Assembly: GCA_031280965.1 (NCBI GenBank)
Contig: JAITFZ010000033.1
Location: forward strand, 1 to 64,000
Direction: 5' to 3'
DNA from: Oscillospiraceae bacterium
GTDB taxonomy: Bacteria; Bacillota; Clostridia; Oscillospirales; Ruminococcaceae
Length of the DNA stretch: 64,000 nt
The notes beneath the pieces are model-generated. The model had not been told where the DNA came from and did not search any database. It saw only the letters and a list, made by a program, of their open reading frames with translations. This document shows, in pieces, positions 23,105-31,567 of this stretch (position 1 is the first letter of the stretch; each line of letters begins with the position of its first letter). Made by a program: the position numbers and the translations under genes.

Positions 23105-25096
23105 TTAGCCCTCGGCTTCTTCAACCCTAAACGGAACACCCATTACAAAGGTTTCGTCGGTGTAAACATAATCCTGACGATATAACCTAATCTCATATTC
23201 AAGAGCAATCCACGGCGCAGTGAATGTATGCTCGCTCTCGCCCGCGCTCGGATATCTGTATTCCTGATATCCCCAATGTTCGGCTTCAGCTTCATAAATA
23301 GCGATGAACGCACTTGCCGCCGCCATTTCCGGCGGAAGATTTTTCACCGTTACGGTCATAGTTTCCCCCGGTTCATAAACTTCTTTGCAAAGCTCAATGA
23401 CGATTCCTTCATGTATTACGATAAATATGGGGGGACCGAAAGGCGGCGTTGTGGTTACGGGCGGGTTGTCGTTGTCTTCCGGTGGTTGCGGTCTTCTGCC
23501 GGGAGGAGTGGTTATTATTACGGGCGGGGGGTCATCATCTTCATCCGATTGTGGCGGCCTTTCGCCGGGAGGAGGAGTAGTCGTGATTACGGGCGGTTCG
23601 TTGCCGCCTTCCGGTTGTGGCGGCCTTTCGCCGGGCGGGTCTTCACCGCCTCCCGGCACAGGGTCACAGCACCAGCAGACGTCAAAAAAACTGCTGCCGC
23701 CGTCATGTAATCCTACAATGTCGCCTCTTTTCCAAGCTGCCTGCAAGGCGTCTTCAAGTTCCCCGCCGGTTGAAAAACCAATAGGCAGCGGAATAGACCG
23801 GTCACTGCGTATTTTACGCAAAAATCCATACGAACCTGTTCCGTAATAAAGCCAACTTCCCGCAACCACAAGATATTCCTGTGCGAATCTGAATAATTCC
23901 ATGTCTCCGGAGCCGTCTGTACGGACTCTCCTGAAACCACGGGAGTCATAATAAACCCAACCGTCCGCCACTCTTATCTCGTGGCTTGTTGTCCAATGTT
24001 CCTCCGGGAACTTAACAACCGTTTTAAAATCTGTGCCGTTCGGGTTCATGCTGTATATGCCGTCGTCCGATACAAGAAGATAAATCCTGCCGTCATGAAT
24101 TCTTACATCTCTGAATTTTATTTTGGTTGCCGGGTAGCAGTGACCCGGTCTTTCGGATGTTTCGGGCGTACACCAGCCGTCGGGCGAAGAGCAATCATGC
24201 CCGGGCAAGATATCGTCAAATGTTACAAGTTTCTCTTCTTTTTTGGTTTCGAGGCAGACTCGAGTGACCCTATCGTTGCCCGCGTAGAAGATAAATCCGT
24301 CATGCACCGTAAAAGAATTCAAAAATGCCGCGCCGAAAAGTTCGGTCTCTGAGCCGTCGGTCTTAGTGCGGTAAACGTTGTGGATGGCATATGTAACATT
24401 TCTCAGCAAGGCATAGTAAACCCAGTCTCCGGCGACGATAATTTTGCCCGCACCGCAATGTACGTCTCTTAACTGCGTTAAATCTGAACCGTCATGACGA
24501 ATTTTATATAATCCCGGTTCTTTTGTCTCGCCGCGCATAAAATAGACCCAGTCATCAGTAACGGCAATGCCGATAACACTGCCTTCGTACAATGTGGTCA
24601 AACCCGAGCCGTCCGCACGAACTCTCATCAAATTAGCAGTAGTAGCCATTTCTGTGCCTGCGAAATAAATCCACTGCGCTTCGTTTGAATAATCTCGTTC
24701 AGCGCTGTCTCCGCCGCCACCACCGCTGACAGGCTCGCGCTCGCTCTCTCTGCTTTCGGAGCCGCGCTCGCGCGAATATACTGACGGCGGACTGCTGTTA
24801 TCATATAACAGCCACATTATAAATATGCCCAGCAGTAAAAGAGCCAGAAGCACCGCGCATATCAGTACTTTTTTGCCTAATAACGTTTTAAGAATTTTCT
24901 TCTTTGCATAACCTTTAGCGGCATCCTTTGCCTGCTTTTTCGCTTCGTTCTTATAATCTTCCGCTGTCCAGTTTTTTATGTTTGCATATCTTTCTAAATC
25001 GTTTACTGCGCTTTCCAGATTTTTTTGGCTGATTGACGCGGTCATATCAACAACTGCATCAACAGCTTTATCTATTCCGCTTTGTTTTTGAGACAT
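23105..25096 (-). CDS. Membrane-anchored DUF5050-like beta-propeller protein with a proline-rich linker
   Basis: 663 residues. Cytoplasmic helical N-terminus (1-75), one membrane helix (LICAVLLALLLLGIFIMWLLY; two overlapping 20-mers), a Ser/Glu/Arg and Gly linker, then a DUF5050-type propeller (about 135-440) with blades such as DWVYFMRGE and GLYKIRHDGSDLTQL. A low-complexity Pro/Glu/Gly linker with repeated PPGERPPQ and TTPP (about 480-560) leads to a C-terminal beta-sandwich-like domain (about 565-663). It is exposed on the outer face; ligand unknown. Similar repeats occur at 43107-44660. The Pro-rich linker probably spans the cell wall. Confidence 0.8.
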   Translation of the reverse strand: MSQKQSGIDKAVDAVVDMTASISQKNLESAVNDLERYANIKNWTAEDYKNEAKKQAKDAAKGYAKKKILKTLLGKKVLICAVLLALLLLGIFIMWLLYDNSSPPSVYSRERGSESRESEREPVSGGGGGDSAERDYSNEAQWIYFAGTEMATTANLMRVRADGSGLTTLYEGSVIGIAVTDDWVYFMRGETKEPGLYKIRHDGSDLTQLRDVHCGAGKIIVAGDWVYYALLRNVTYAIHNVYRTKTDGSETELFGAAFLNSFTVHDGFIFYAGNDRVTRVCLETKKEEKLVTFDDILPGHDCSSPDGWCTPETSERPGHCYPATKIKFRDVRIHDGRIYLLVSDDGIYSMNPNGTDFKTVVKFPEEHWTTSHEIRVADGWVYYDSRGFRRVRTDGSGDMELFRFAQEYLVVAGSWLYYGTGSYGFLRKIRSDRSIPLPIGFSTGGELEDALQAAWKRGDIVGLHDGGSSFFDVCWCCDPVPGGGEDPPGERPPQPEGGNEPPVITTTPPPGERPPQSDEDDDPPPVIITTPPGRRPQPPEDNDNPPVTTTPPFGPPIFIVIHEGIVIELCKEVYEPGETMTVTVKNLPPEMAAASAFIAIYEAEAEHWGYQEYRYPSAGESEHTFTAPWIALEYEIRLYRQDYVYTDETFVMGVPFRVEEAEG

Positions 25097-25279
25097 AATA
25101 AATCCTCTCTTATTAACTTTGTTGTCTTAATTTATAACCATACCTTTTTTCGCGTCCGGCGTTACCGCAACTCCGCTGATGCTTATACTGCGGGGTTCTG
25201 TACTTTTTGCACGAGCAAAAAGTGACGTCCTTCGCTCGCGAAGCATAGCTTCGCATTATATAAATAATATAAACCACCC
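25097..25279. repeat. Intergenic region with three repeat or hairpin elements
   Basis: From left to right: the dispersed motif CGCAACTCCGCTGATGCTTA (25167-25186), the inverted repeat ACTTTTTGC-ACGA-GCAAAAAGT (25202-25223) and the palindrome GCGAAGC-ATA-GCTTCGC (25238-25254). They lie between ruvB and the DUF5050 gene, both on the minus strand. The middle hairpin may terminate the ruv transcript. Confidence 0.55.
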
Positions 25280-26320
25280 CTACAATTGCTGCTGTCCCAT
25301 CTGCTCAATTCCCAAATGCTGATACGCAAGCGCCGTTGCCGTTCGCCCTCGCGGCGTCCGCGCTATAAACCCGAGCTGCATCAGGAAAGGCTCGCAGACA
25401 TCCTCAAGCGTCACGGATTCTTCCCCGAGCGCCGAAGCAAGGGTGTCAAGCCCGACCGGCCCGCCGCCGTAGCCCTTTATAATCATTGAGAGCAGCCGCT
25501 TGTCAAGGCTGTCAAGTCCGAGGCTGTCTATTTCAAGTTTGTCAAGTGCGATTTTTGCCAAGTCCTGCGTAATTTTTCCGTCTCCGAGTACTTCCGCGAA
25601 GTCACGCGCACGTTTTAACAGCCTGTTTGCAATCCGCGGCGTACCTCTTGAACGGCAGGCGATTTCTCTTGCGCCCGCCTGCATTGTCGGGATTGCAAGA
25701 ATTACCGATGAGCGTGTTATAATGTCGCAAAGCTGTTCTTCCGTATACAGCTCCAATCGCATAATAACGCCGAACCTGTCACGAAGAGGCCCTGTGAGTT
25801 GTCCTGCGCGGGTGGTCGCGCCTATCAGCGTAAAGCGTTTAAGGTCGATTTTAATTGACTGTGCGGCAGGACCCTTACCGATAATTATATCGAGAAAATA
25901 ATCTTCCATCGCGGGGTAGAGAATTTCTTCAACCTGCCTTGAAAGCCGGTGAATCTCGTCTATGAAAAGCACATCGCCATCCTGTAAATTCGTCAGTAAT
26001 GCCGCCAAATCGCCCGGCTTTTCAATCGCGGGACCGGAAGTTGACTTGATATTAACGCCCATTTCATTGGCAATTATGGAAGCGAGCGAGGTTTTCCCGA
26101 GTCCCGGCGGACCGTAAAGCAGGACGTGGTCAAGGTTTTCACCGCGCGCTTTCGCCGCTTCAATGAAAATTTTAAGGTTTTCCTTGAGCTTTTCCTGTCC
26201 GATGAACTCGCCAAGCCGCTTGGGACGGAGCGAATACTCGAAGTCGGTGTCTTCAGCGGTGTATTCGGGCTCGACGATTCTTTCGGTATTTTCGGAATTC
26301 AAACTTGTTTTTTCTATCAA
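25280..26320 (-). CDS. ruvB: Holliday junction branch-migration helicase RuvB
   Basis: 346 residues. AAA+ motor with Walker [10 protein letters not shown], Walker [11 protein letters not shown], sensor LIGATTRAG and a C-terminal winged helix ([13 protein letters not shown]). Works with RuvA on Holliday junctions during recombination and repair. Third gene of ruvC-ruvA-ruvB; about 70 bp separate it from ruvA. Confidence 0.97.
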   Translation of the reverse strand: MIEKTSLNSENTERIVEPEYTAEDTDFEYSLRPKRLGEFIGQEKLKENLKIFIEAAKARGENLDHVLLYGPPGLGKTSLASIIANEMGVNIKSTSGPAIEKPGDLAALLTNLQDGDVLFIDEIHRLSRQVEEILYPAMEDYFLDIIIGKGPAAQSIKIDLKRFTLIGATTRAGQLTGPLRDRFGVIMRLELYTEEQLCDIITRSSVILAIPTMQAGAREIACRSRGTPRIANRLLKRARDFAEVLGDGKITQDLAKIALDKLEIDSLGLDSLDKRLLSMIIKGYGGGPVGLDTLASALGEESVTLEDVCEPFLMQLGFIARTPRGRTATALAYQHLGIEQMGQQQL

Positions 26321-26390
26321 TTTTATTTCCGTCCTTGTGGTTTAATTTACAAAATGTTTATAATATAATTATACCGCATTATATATTTCA

Positions 26391-26999
26391 TCAATTCCCT
26401 ATCTTTTTAAGCGCTAATTTCACAAGTTCCGATGTCGGCAGGGTTCTGTCGGCGCCTTCAAGTGCCTTTGCCGCCTGTGCTGTCGTGAAGCCGAGCGCAG
26501 AAAGCGCGGCAATGGCTTCCGAAGCGTTATTTCCCGCCGAACCTGCGGGAACGGAGTTTGCTTGTCCGTCGGTAAGGCTGAAGCCGTTAGTAGGGTCGAT
26601 TTTATCTTTTAGTTCAAGCACAATGCGCTGAGCTATTTTTGTGCCGATGCCCTGCGAGCGGGTTAGAAGCTTACTGTCGCCCGAAGCCACACAAAGCGTA
26701 AAGCCCTGCGGCGATAAATCTGACAGAATCGACAGCGCCGCTTTCGGTCCGACGCCCGAAACTGTAATCAACAGCTTAAAAGCCCGCAATTCCTCATTAC
26801 TGCCGAAGCCGAAAAGCTCAACTGCGTCCTCCCGAACGTGCAGATATGTAAAAAGCCGCGTTTCTGCGCCTTTTTGAAGCGCTGTTAATTGCGATAATGT
26901 ATTTGCGGTCGTGCGGCAGGCAAAACCCACGCCGCCCGCTTCAATTACCGCCAAATTCGGTTCTGTGTGTATTACGTTTCCTTTTACGCTGTAAATCAT
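26391..26999 (-). CDS. ruvA: Holliday junction protein RuvA
   Basis: 202 residues. N-terminal OB fold (1-62), two helix-hairpin-helix motifs (LLITVSGVGPKAALSILS and LLTRSQGIGTKIAQRIVLE), and the C-terminal helical domain that touches RuvB (about 155-202). The tetramer holds the junction for RuvB. Fifteen bp after ruvC. Confidence 0.96.
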   Translation of the reverse strand: MIYSVKGNVIHTEPNLAVIEAGGVGFACRTTANTLSQLTALQKGAETRLFTYLHVREDAVELFGFGSNEELRAFKLLITVSGVGPKAALSILSDLSPQGFTLCVASGDSKLLTRSQGIGTKIAQRIVLELKDKIDPTNGFSLTDGQANSVPAGSAGNNASEAIAALSALGFTTAQAAKALEGADRTLPTSELVKLALKKIGN

Positions 27000-27014
27000 A
27001 ATTGTTATCTCCTG

Positions 27015-27506
27015 TTACGGGCGGGCATTTAATTGTGACTTATACGAATGTGCAAGGCAGATTGCCACTGCGAGCGCGTCAGCCGCATCGTCGGGCTTAG
27101 GTATGGTATCAAGCGAAAGAATACGTGCCGTCATCTCCTGAATCTGCTTCTTGGTAGCTTTTCCGTAGCCTGTGACGGCTGATTTCACCTGAAGCGGAGT
27201 GTATTCGATGATTTTAATGCTGCGGGTCTTGGCTGTCAGGATTATAACCCCCCGTGCCTGCGCCACATCAATCGCGGTCTTTTGGTTGGTTGTGAAAAAT
27301 ATTTTTTCAAGCGCCATGTATTCCGGTTTGTATTCGTCAAGAATCGTGCCTAAGTCAAGGTGGATTTCCTCAAGCCGCCGGTCAAAACTCATGTCCGGCT
27401 TTGTTGTGATTGCGCCGTAATCTATAGCTTTAAACCGCCCCGCCGCGTAATCAGTAACGCCGTACCCCACAATTGCGTAGCCGGGGTCGATTCCGATAAT
27501 TCTCAT
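27015..27506 (-). CDS. ruvC: Crossover junction endonuclease RuvC
   Basis: 163 residues, RNase H fold. The catalytic acids are visible: Asp in GIDPGYAIVGYG, Glu in ALEKIFF, and the C-terminal KPDDAADALAVAIC. Resolves Holliday junctions. First gene of the ruv operon. Confidence 0.96.
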   Translation of the reverse strand: MRIIGIDPGYAIVGYGVTDYAAGRFKAIDYGAITTKPDMSFDRRLEEIHLDLGTILDEYKPEYMALEKIFFTTNQKTAIDVAQARGVIILTAKTRSIKIIEYTPLQVKSAVTGYGKATKKQIQEMTARILSLDTIPKPDDAADALAVAICLAHSYKSQLNARP

Positions 27507-27540
27507 TTTTTTCTTCCTTTTTCCGTCATTACATCAATTT

Positions 27541-27570
27541 AGTATACCATAAATCAGGTTCGTTTGTAAA
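27541..27570 (-). promoter_or_regulatory. Sigma-A promoter of ruvCAB
   Basis: On the minus strand TTTACA, 18 bp and TATACT, with a leader of about 28 nt containing AAAAAGGAAG before ruvC. Confidence 0.65.
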
Positions 27571-27608
27571 TAAAAAATAAACTTTTCTGCTTTTTCCACA
27601 TAAATTAC

Positions 27609-27637
27609 TTGATATTTTTCTGACTTTAGTGTAAAAT
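27609..27637 (+). promoter_or_regulatory. Promoter of the apbE operon (possibly giving a leaderless message)
   Basis: TTGATA, 17 bp and TAAAAT end only 7 bp before the apbE ATG at 27645, so the predicted transcript starts at or next to the start codon. Only a weak purine run (GAAAAG) is available as a ribosome-binding site. Confidence 0.5.
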
Positions 27638-27644
27638 TGAAAAG

Positions 27645-28652
27645 ATGAAGGTTAAAATTTTAATATTGGCAGTTGCAACTCTCCTCTTCGTGCTTTCCGG
27701 ATGCGATGCTTCGGATAGCTCTCCGGCTTCTTTTACACGAACGGAGTTCGCGCTCGGTACTTTTGTTACTGTCCGCATTGACGGAACAAGCGGGAAGGAC
27801 GCAAACCAAGCGCTTGACGGCACTTTCGCCCGGCTGTCCGAAATTGAGCTGACTGCAAGCACGAAAAATCACGGCAGTGAGCTGTCTTACGTCAATCAAA
27901 ACGCCTATGAGCGCGGCATTACTGTTTCGGAAGAGCTGTTTTTTCTGCTCGAATCGGGGCTTTTCTACTCGGCGTTAACAGACGGCGCGTTCGACATTAC
28001 TTTGGGTTCGGTTGTCGAATTATGGGGAATCGGCACGGATAACGCCCGCGTCCCCGCACCGGATGAGCTTGCGGAAGCCCTTGAAAACAGCGGTTTTGAA
28101 AACCTTTTACTGAGCGCTGAAAACCGTACGGTGCGCTTTTTGAAAGAGGGGCTGAAAATTGACCTCGGCGCGCTTGCCAAAGGTTATGCCGCCGATGAAA
28201 TGAAGCGGGTTTTGTTAGAAAACGGCGTAACAAGCGCGGTTCTCAATTTGGGCGGGGATATAATTACAATCGGCGACAAAAACGGCGAGGACTGGCTTAT
28301 CGGGCTTGCCGACCCGCTTGCCCCCGGAGAAAGTTGCGCCATACTGCGCGTTTCGGGTTTGGCTGTGGTGACGAGCGGAAATTACGAGCGGTATTTTATG
28401 CATGAGGGTGCGCGCTATCACCATGTTTTTGATTCACAGACAGGCTTCCCTGCCGAAAGCGGAGTTGTTTCCTCGACGATAATCACGGACAGCGCTATGA
28501 TTGCCGACGCGCTCTCGACAGCGTTTTTCGTGATGGGAATTGAACGCGCAGTTGAATTCGCCGTCTCAATTCCTGATACAGACTATGTTTTAATCGATGG
28601 CGGCATGAATTTTATGTGCTCGGAGAACATTAATCTTGAAATTATTAAGTAA
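27645..28652 (+). CDS. apbE: FAD:protein FMN transferase (ApbE), lipoprotein
   Basis: 335 residues. Attaches FMN covalently to Ser/Thr of partner redox proteins outside the membrane. Signal peptide with lipobox VLSGCD (Cys about 20), then the ApbE domain: FALGTFVTVRI, DITLGSVVELWG, IDLGALAKGYAAD (FAD/metal site), LNLGGDI and HHVFDSQTGFPAES, followed by the metal-binding TDSAMIADALSTAFFV. The start is supported by the signal peptide. It heads an operon with a NusG-domain-II protein and a Gx transporter, a trio recurrent in Clostridia near flavin-based electron transfer genes. Confidence 0.94.
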   Translation: MKVKILILAVATLLFVLSGCDASDSSPASFTRTEFALGTFVTVRIDGTSGKDANQALDGTFARLSEIELTASTKNHGSELSYVNQNAYERGITVSEELFFLLESGLFYSALTDGAFDITLGSVVELWGIGTDNARVPAPDELAEALENSGFENLLLSAENRTVRFLKEGLKIDLGALAKGYAADEMKRVLLENGVTSAVLNLGGDIITIGDKNGEDWLIGLADPLAPGESCAILRVSGLAVVTSGNYERYFMHEGARYHHVFDSQTGFPAESGVVSSTIITDSAMIADALSTAFFVMGIERAVEFAVSIPDTDYVLIDGGMNFMCSENINLEIIK

Positions 28653-29019
28653 GCAAAACATTGTATTTTTCTGTATTATCGGCGTGATTTTTGTGGTTTC
28701 GGTGATTGTGTGGCTTGTCGTAAGCGACATTCAAACCGAAAACACAACCGCCCTTGTTTACAAGAACGGCGTGTTAATTGAAACCATCAGCCTTTCAGCG
28801 GTTGAAACGGAATACGAATATGCAATTAACGACGACGGAGTAAATGTAATTCTTGTCAAGTCCGGTGAAATCGGCGTAATTAGCGCCGACTGCCCCACTC
28901 AAATCTGCGTTAATACCGGATTTATCGGAAGCGGCGTAATTCCGATTATTTGTATCCCGAACCGGCTTGAAATCCGCATTGTAGGCGGCAGTCATGAACT
29001 TGACGCCGTTGCAGGGTAA
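28636..29019 (+). CDS. NusG domain II-containing membrane protein
   Basis: 127 residues. One N-terminal membrane helix (about 7-28) followed by a small beta-barrel NusG domain II outside (about 40-127), with C-P-T-Q-I-C-V (two Cys, CPTQIC) and ICIPNRLEIRI typical of this stand-alone family. Overlaps apbE by 17 bp and is followed 5 bp later by the Gx transporter gene. It is thought to work with ApbE and flavoproteins because of this conserved linkage; its biochemistry is unknown. Confidence 0.85.
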   Translation: MKLLSKQNIVFFCIIGVIFVVSVIVWLVVSDIQTENTTALVYKNGVLIETISLSAVETEYEYAINDDGVNVILVKSGEIGVISADCPTQICVNTGFIGSGVIPIICIPNRLEIRIVGGSHELDAVAG

Positions 29020-29024
29020 ACGAC

Positions 29025-29564
29025 ATGAGAACTAACGTACGAAAGCTTTCACTGACTGCGCTTTTCGCCGTAATCGCGCTGATTATATTCATTGTGGAAG
29101 CGCAAATCCCGCTCCCTGTCAACGCTCCCGGGCTAAAGCTCGGACTCGCGAATATTATAATCCTGTTCATGCTTTTTCTTGGCGGAATGTGGAAAACGCA
29201 GGATATTTTCATGGTTTTTCTTGTGCGGGTTTTGCTCGCCGCGCTGATTACAGGAAACGCTCAGGCACTGCTTTTCAGCTTTACGGGAGGGCTCTTCGCT
29301 CTGCTTGTTATGCTGTCAATGAGGACGGCGTTCAAGGGTGCCGCGATTCCGGTTGTCAGCGTGGCGGGAGCGATTGCACATAACGCAGGACAAATCACGG
29401 TTGCGGCGTTAATTACAAGTGCCGGTGTTTTCGTTTATCTTCCGGCGCTCGTTGCGGGCGGCATAATCAGCGGCTTGCTTACAGGCTTCGCGGTATATTT
29501 TATTTACAAAGCACATCCGAAATTTATTAGTTATATTGGAGGTATGAATAATGACATTCGATGA
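29025..29564 (+). CDS. Gx transporter family membrane protein
   Basis: 179 residues with about five membrane helices, RKLSLTALFAVIALIIFIVE at the N-terminus and the family signature NAPGLKLGLANIIILF. Often misnamed heptaprenyl diphosphate synthase component I; related to ECF S components. It may import a flavin or quinone precursor for the neighbouring ApbE system, which is inference from linkage. Confidence 0.85.
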   Translation: MRTNVRKLSLTALFAVIALIIFIVEAQIPLPVNAPGLKLGLANIIILFMLFLGGMWKTQDIFMVFLVRVLLAALITGNAQALLFSFTGGLFALLVMLSMRTAFKGAAIPVVSVAGAIAHNAGQITVAALITSAGVFVYLPALVAGGIISGLLTGFAVYFIYKAHPKFISYIGGMNNDIR

Positions 29565-30570
29565 TTTAAGAAGCTTTCTTGAAAAAAAGAACAGGCGGTC
29601 GGCAATCTTAGATGCTGACTTTAAACTGCTTTGGGACAAGGACGGATTTTTCGGTTCGTGGAAAATCGTTTATCCAAAAAAAGATGATTTTTTTGACCGG
29701 AAAGAAATAATAATTTCCATTGGTACAAACAAGGCGAAAACGCCGGTAAGCATAACAAAATTCACGCTCGCCGGCGGGGAAACCCGTTACATCTGCGAGG
29801 CGTTTGACCGCGATACGGTTTCGGAGCTTGCCTCAAAGTCGGAGATTTCAGAACTGCTTAAAAATTATCTCACGGGTATTAACGACAAGATTCAAGCGAT
29901 TCAGTTTCTCGCCGACCAGTGCGCGCAGAATCCGCTCGTTCAGAGCGACAGGGTATTGCTCGGAAATTACAGAACACAGGCAGGTGCGGCATTTGATTTA
30001 TTAGCGCTCAGCACTAACCTGAACTATTTTTTCAACACGTTTTCTTATGCGGACAACGACAGTAAAATTGATATATTCAAGACGATTGACGGGCTTGTTA
30101 AAAAGTGCAACGAACTGCTCGGCTATTCAGCGATTTTGCTTAGCTCGAAGGAAAGCGGGCGCTTAGCGAAAATTCCCGAACGTGTGTTCACCGTAGTTTT
30201 TCTGAACCTTATTCAAAACGCACTGCTTTATTCAAAGCCGGAAAGCAAAATTGAGGTTAAGCTGTTCTATGACAGTGATAATGCCACGATTAGCGTAACC
30301 AACGAGATTGCGGTCAATCCGCCGCCTGTTTCCGAAAACATAAGACTCGGAATAGGCTTGCCGCTTGTTGAAAGAATCGTGACAAACATAGGCGGCAGGG
30401 TTTTCAACGAGCAAGTCGGCAGTACCTATAAAGCGCATATTGCGTTACCCCTGCATGTAAGAGGCAACGCGGAAAGTATAGCGTTTGAGCATATGTCAAC
30501 CGAATTCATCACGCAGAACATGAGTTATATAAAACGTTATCTTAACAGATTCACAGAAATAGCCGATTGA
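29551..30570 (+). CDS. HATPase-domain protein (atypical sensor kinase without a recognisable phospho-acceptor His)
   Basis: 339 residues, no membrane helix. The N-terminal half (1-105) is a PAS-like or unknown sensor. The helical segment (about 105-170) sits where a dimerisation/HisKA domain should be but has no His with the usual ExxP context. The C-terminal GHKL ATPase (about 205-310) has N box LNLIQNALLYS and G2 GIGLPLVERI. Overlaps the Gx gene by 14 bp, so it is co-transcribed with apbE. It could be a cytoplasmic kinase, an anti-sigma-like kinase or an ATP-sensing regulator of this operon; no response regulator is adjacent. Confidence 0.75.
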   Translation: MTFDDLRSFLEKKNRRSAILDADFKLLWDKDGFFGSWKIVYPKKDDFFDRKEIIISIGTNKAKTPVSITKFTLAGGETRYICEAFDRDTVSELASKSEISELLKNYLTGINDKIQAIQFLADQCAQNPLVQSDRVLLGNYRTQAGAAFDLLALSTNLNYFFNTFSYADNDSKIDIFKTIDGLVKKCNELLGYSAILLSSKESGRLAKIPERVFTVVFLNLIQNALLYSKPESKIEVKLFYDSDNATISVTNEIAVNPPPVSENIRLGIGLPLVERIVTNIGGRVFNEQVGSTYKAHIALPLHVRGNAESIAFEHMSTEFITQNMSYIKRYLNRFTEIAD

Positions 30571-30888
30571 GAAACCTGGCCAAAACCTTGACAAACCCGT
30601 TAAAACATAAACAAGAAAAGCAAAATTCCAAAAAGACACAGCAAAGCTCACCATGTCAAAATATAAAACACGAATCATGCAATAAGTTTACGGAGCGATT
30701 TATAAAGTTCAATTTTATTAACGGCTTTAGCAATAATTACGCCAACTAATTGAGTGATTCCTGCAAAAATAAGATTGGATTTTATTTTAACTTATATAGG
30801 GACACCAGATTTAAAAAATGATGGAAATCCTTTGATAATGGTGTTTAATCATGGAATTTATACATTGCGAGGAGAAAAGTAACTGATA
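30571..30888 (+). pseudogene. Intergenic stretch with a 42-codon gene remnant
   Basis: About 320 bp. Positions 30754-30882 hold an open frame (GTG, no ribosome-binding site) whose second half reads TYIGTPDLKNDGNPLIMVFN and ends HGIYTLRGEK before TAA. It looks like the 3' end of a lost gene, but I do not recognise the family. The rest is AT-rich without clear signals. Confidence 0.35.
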
Positions 30889-31371
30889 ATGATTACACAT
30901 ACTATGAAAAGCAATCTGTCTGGTGCAAGAGCCGAGCAGTTTTATGAGTTTATGATAAACTCTCCACAAGACGTATACGCTCACTGGTTGCCCGATGAGC
31001 ATCATGAATTTTATGTTGTAAAACAAAGCAAGACAACTCCTGTGGGTGATTTGATTTATTTCGACCAACACATCAGTCCGAAACATAGGTTAAGGTTTTA
31101 TGCGGTTACAAAAACAGCAAATAAACCTAATCGTGTCGTGTTTCAAATGCGTAAATTGGGTGTGAATATACCCGGATTCTTGGAACTGAATTTCTGTGAT
31201 ACTCCTGACGGGCTATTGCTCATTGAAACACTCCGTATCGGGTTTGCTGGTTTAGGTAGATTGCTTGACCCTTTCATCAGAATAGTATATAACAAGTCTT
31301 TTTTTGAAGCGTTAAATGCACATCATATAAGAGAATGGTTAAATTTAGCCGAAGTGTTGAATAATCATTAG
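30889..31371 (+). CDS. SRPBCC/START-like protein
   Basis: 160 residues. Consistent with a polyketide-cyclase/START (SRPBCC) fold: N-terminal strand, a helical block with ARAEQFYEFMINS, then FYVVKQSKTTPVGDLIYFDQ and a long C-terminal helix (FFEALNAHHIREWLNLAEVL). These bind small hydrophobic ligands; the ligand is unknown. GAGGAGAAAAG precedes the ATG. Monocistronic, with a hairpin after the stop. Codon use is AT-richer than its neighbours, which could mean recent transfer. Confidence 0.65.
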   Translation: MITHTMKSNLSGARAEQFYEFMINSPQDVYAHWLPDEHHEFYVVKQSKTTPVGDLIYFDQHISPKHRLRFYAVTKTANKPNRVVFQMRKLGVNIPGFLELNFCDTPDGLLLIETLRIGFAGLGRLLDPFIRIVYNKSFFEALNAHHIREWLNLAEVLNNH

Positions 31372-31400
31372 AGGGCTTACATATTTTGTAAACCCTCTAA
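31368..31400 (+). terminator. Hairpin overlapping the SRPBCC stop codon
   Basis: TTAGAGGGCTTAC and GTAAACCCTCTAA pair over 13 bp with one mismatch. No T tract follows, so termination would be weak or Rho-dependent. Confidence 0.5.
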
Positions 31401-31567
31401 TCACCGCTATTCCCCTATAATTCGTTATCATGCTCCTTTCGTTTCACCCTCGATTGCGTAGGTGGTGGCTGTATTTCGGGCGGTTCTCGCTTGATTTCCG
31501 CTAAAACACGTTTAAGCTTTTGCGGTGAGCGTTGCGCGAATGTTAAGGAATGTTGCGGAACGGCTCC
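31401..31567 (-). other. Short region after ddl with a coding-like minus-strand frame
   Basis: Reading on in frame past the ddl TAG, the minus strand encodes KLKRVLAEIKREPPEIQPPP, then a basic tail and TAG. It resembles the C-terminal tail of a lost gene but has no start. I cannot assign it. Confidence 0.3.
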
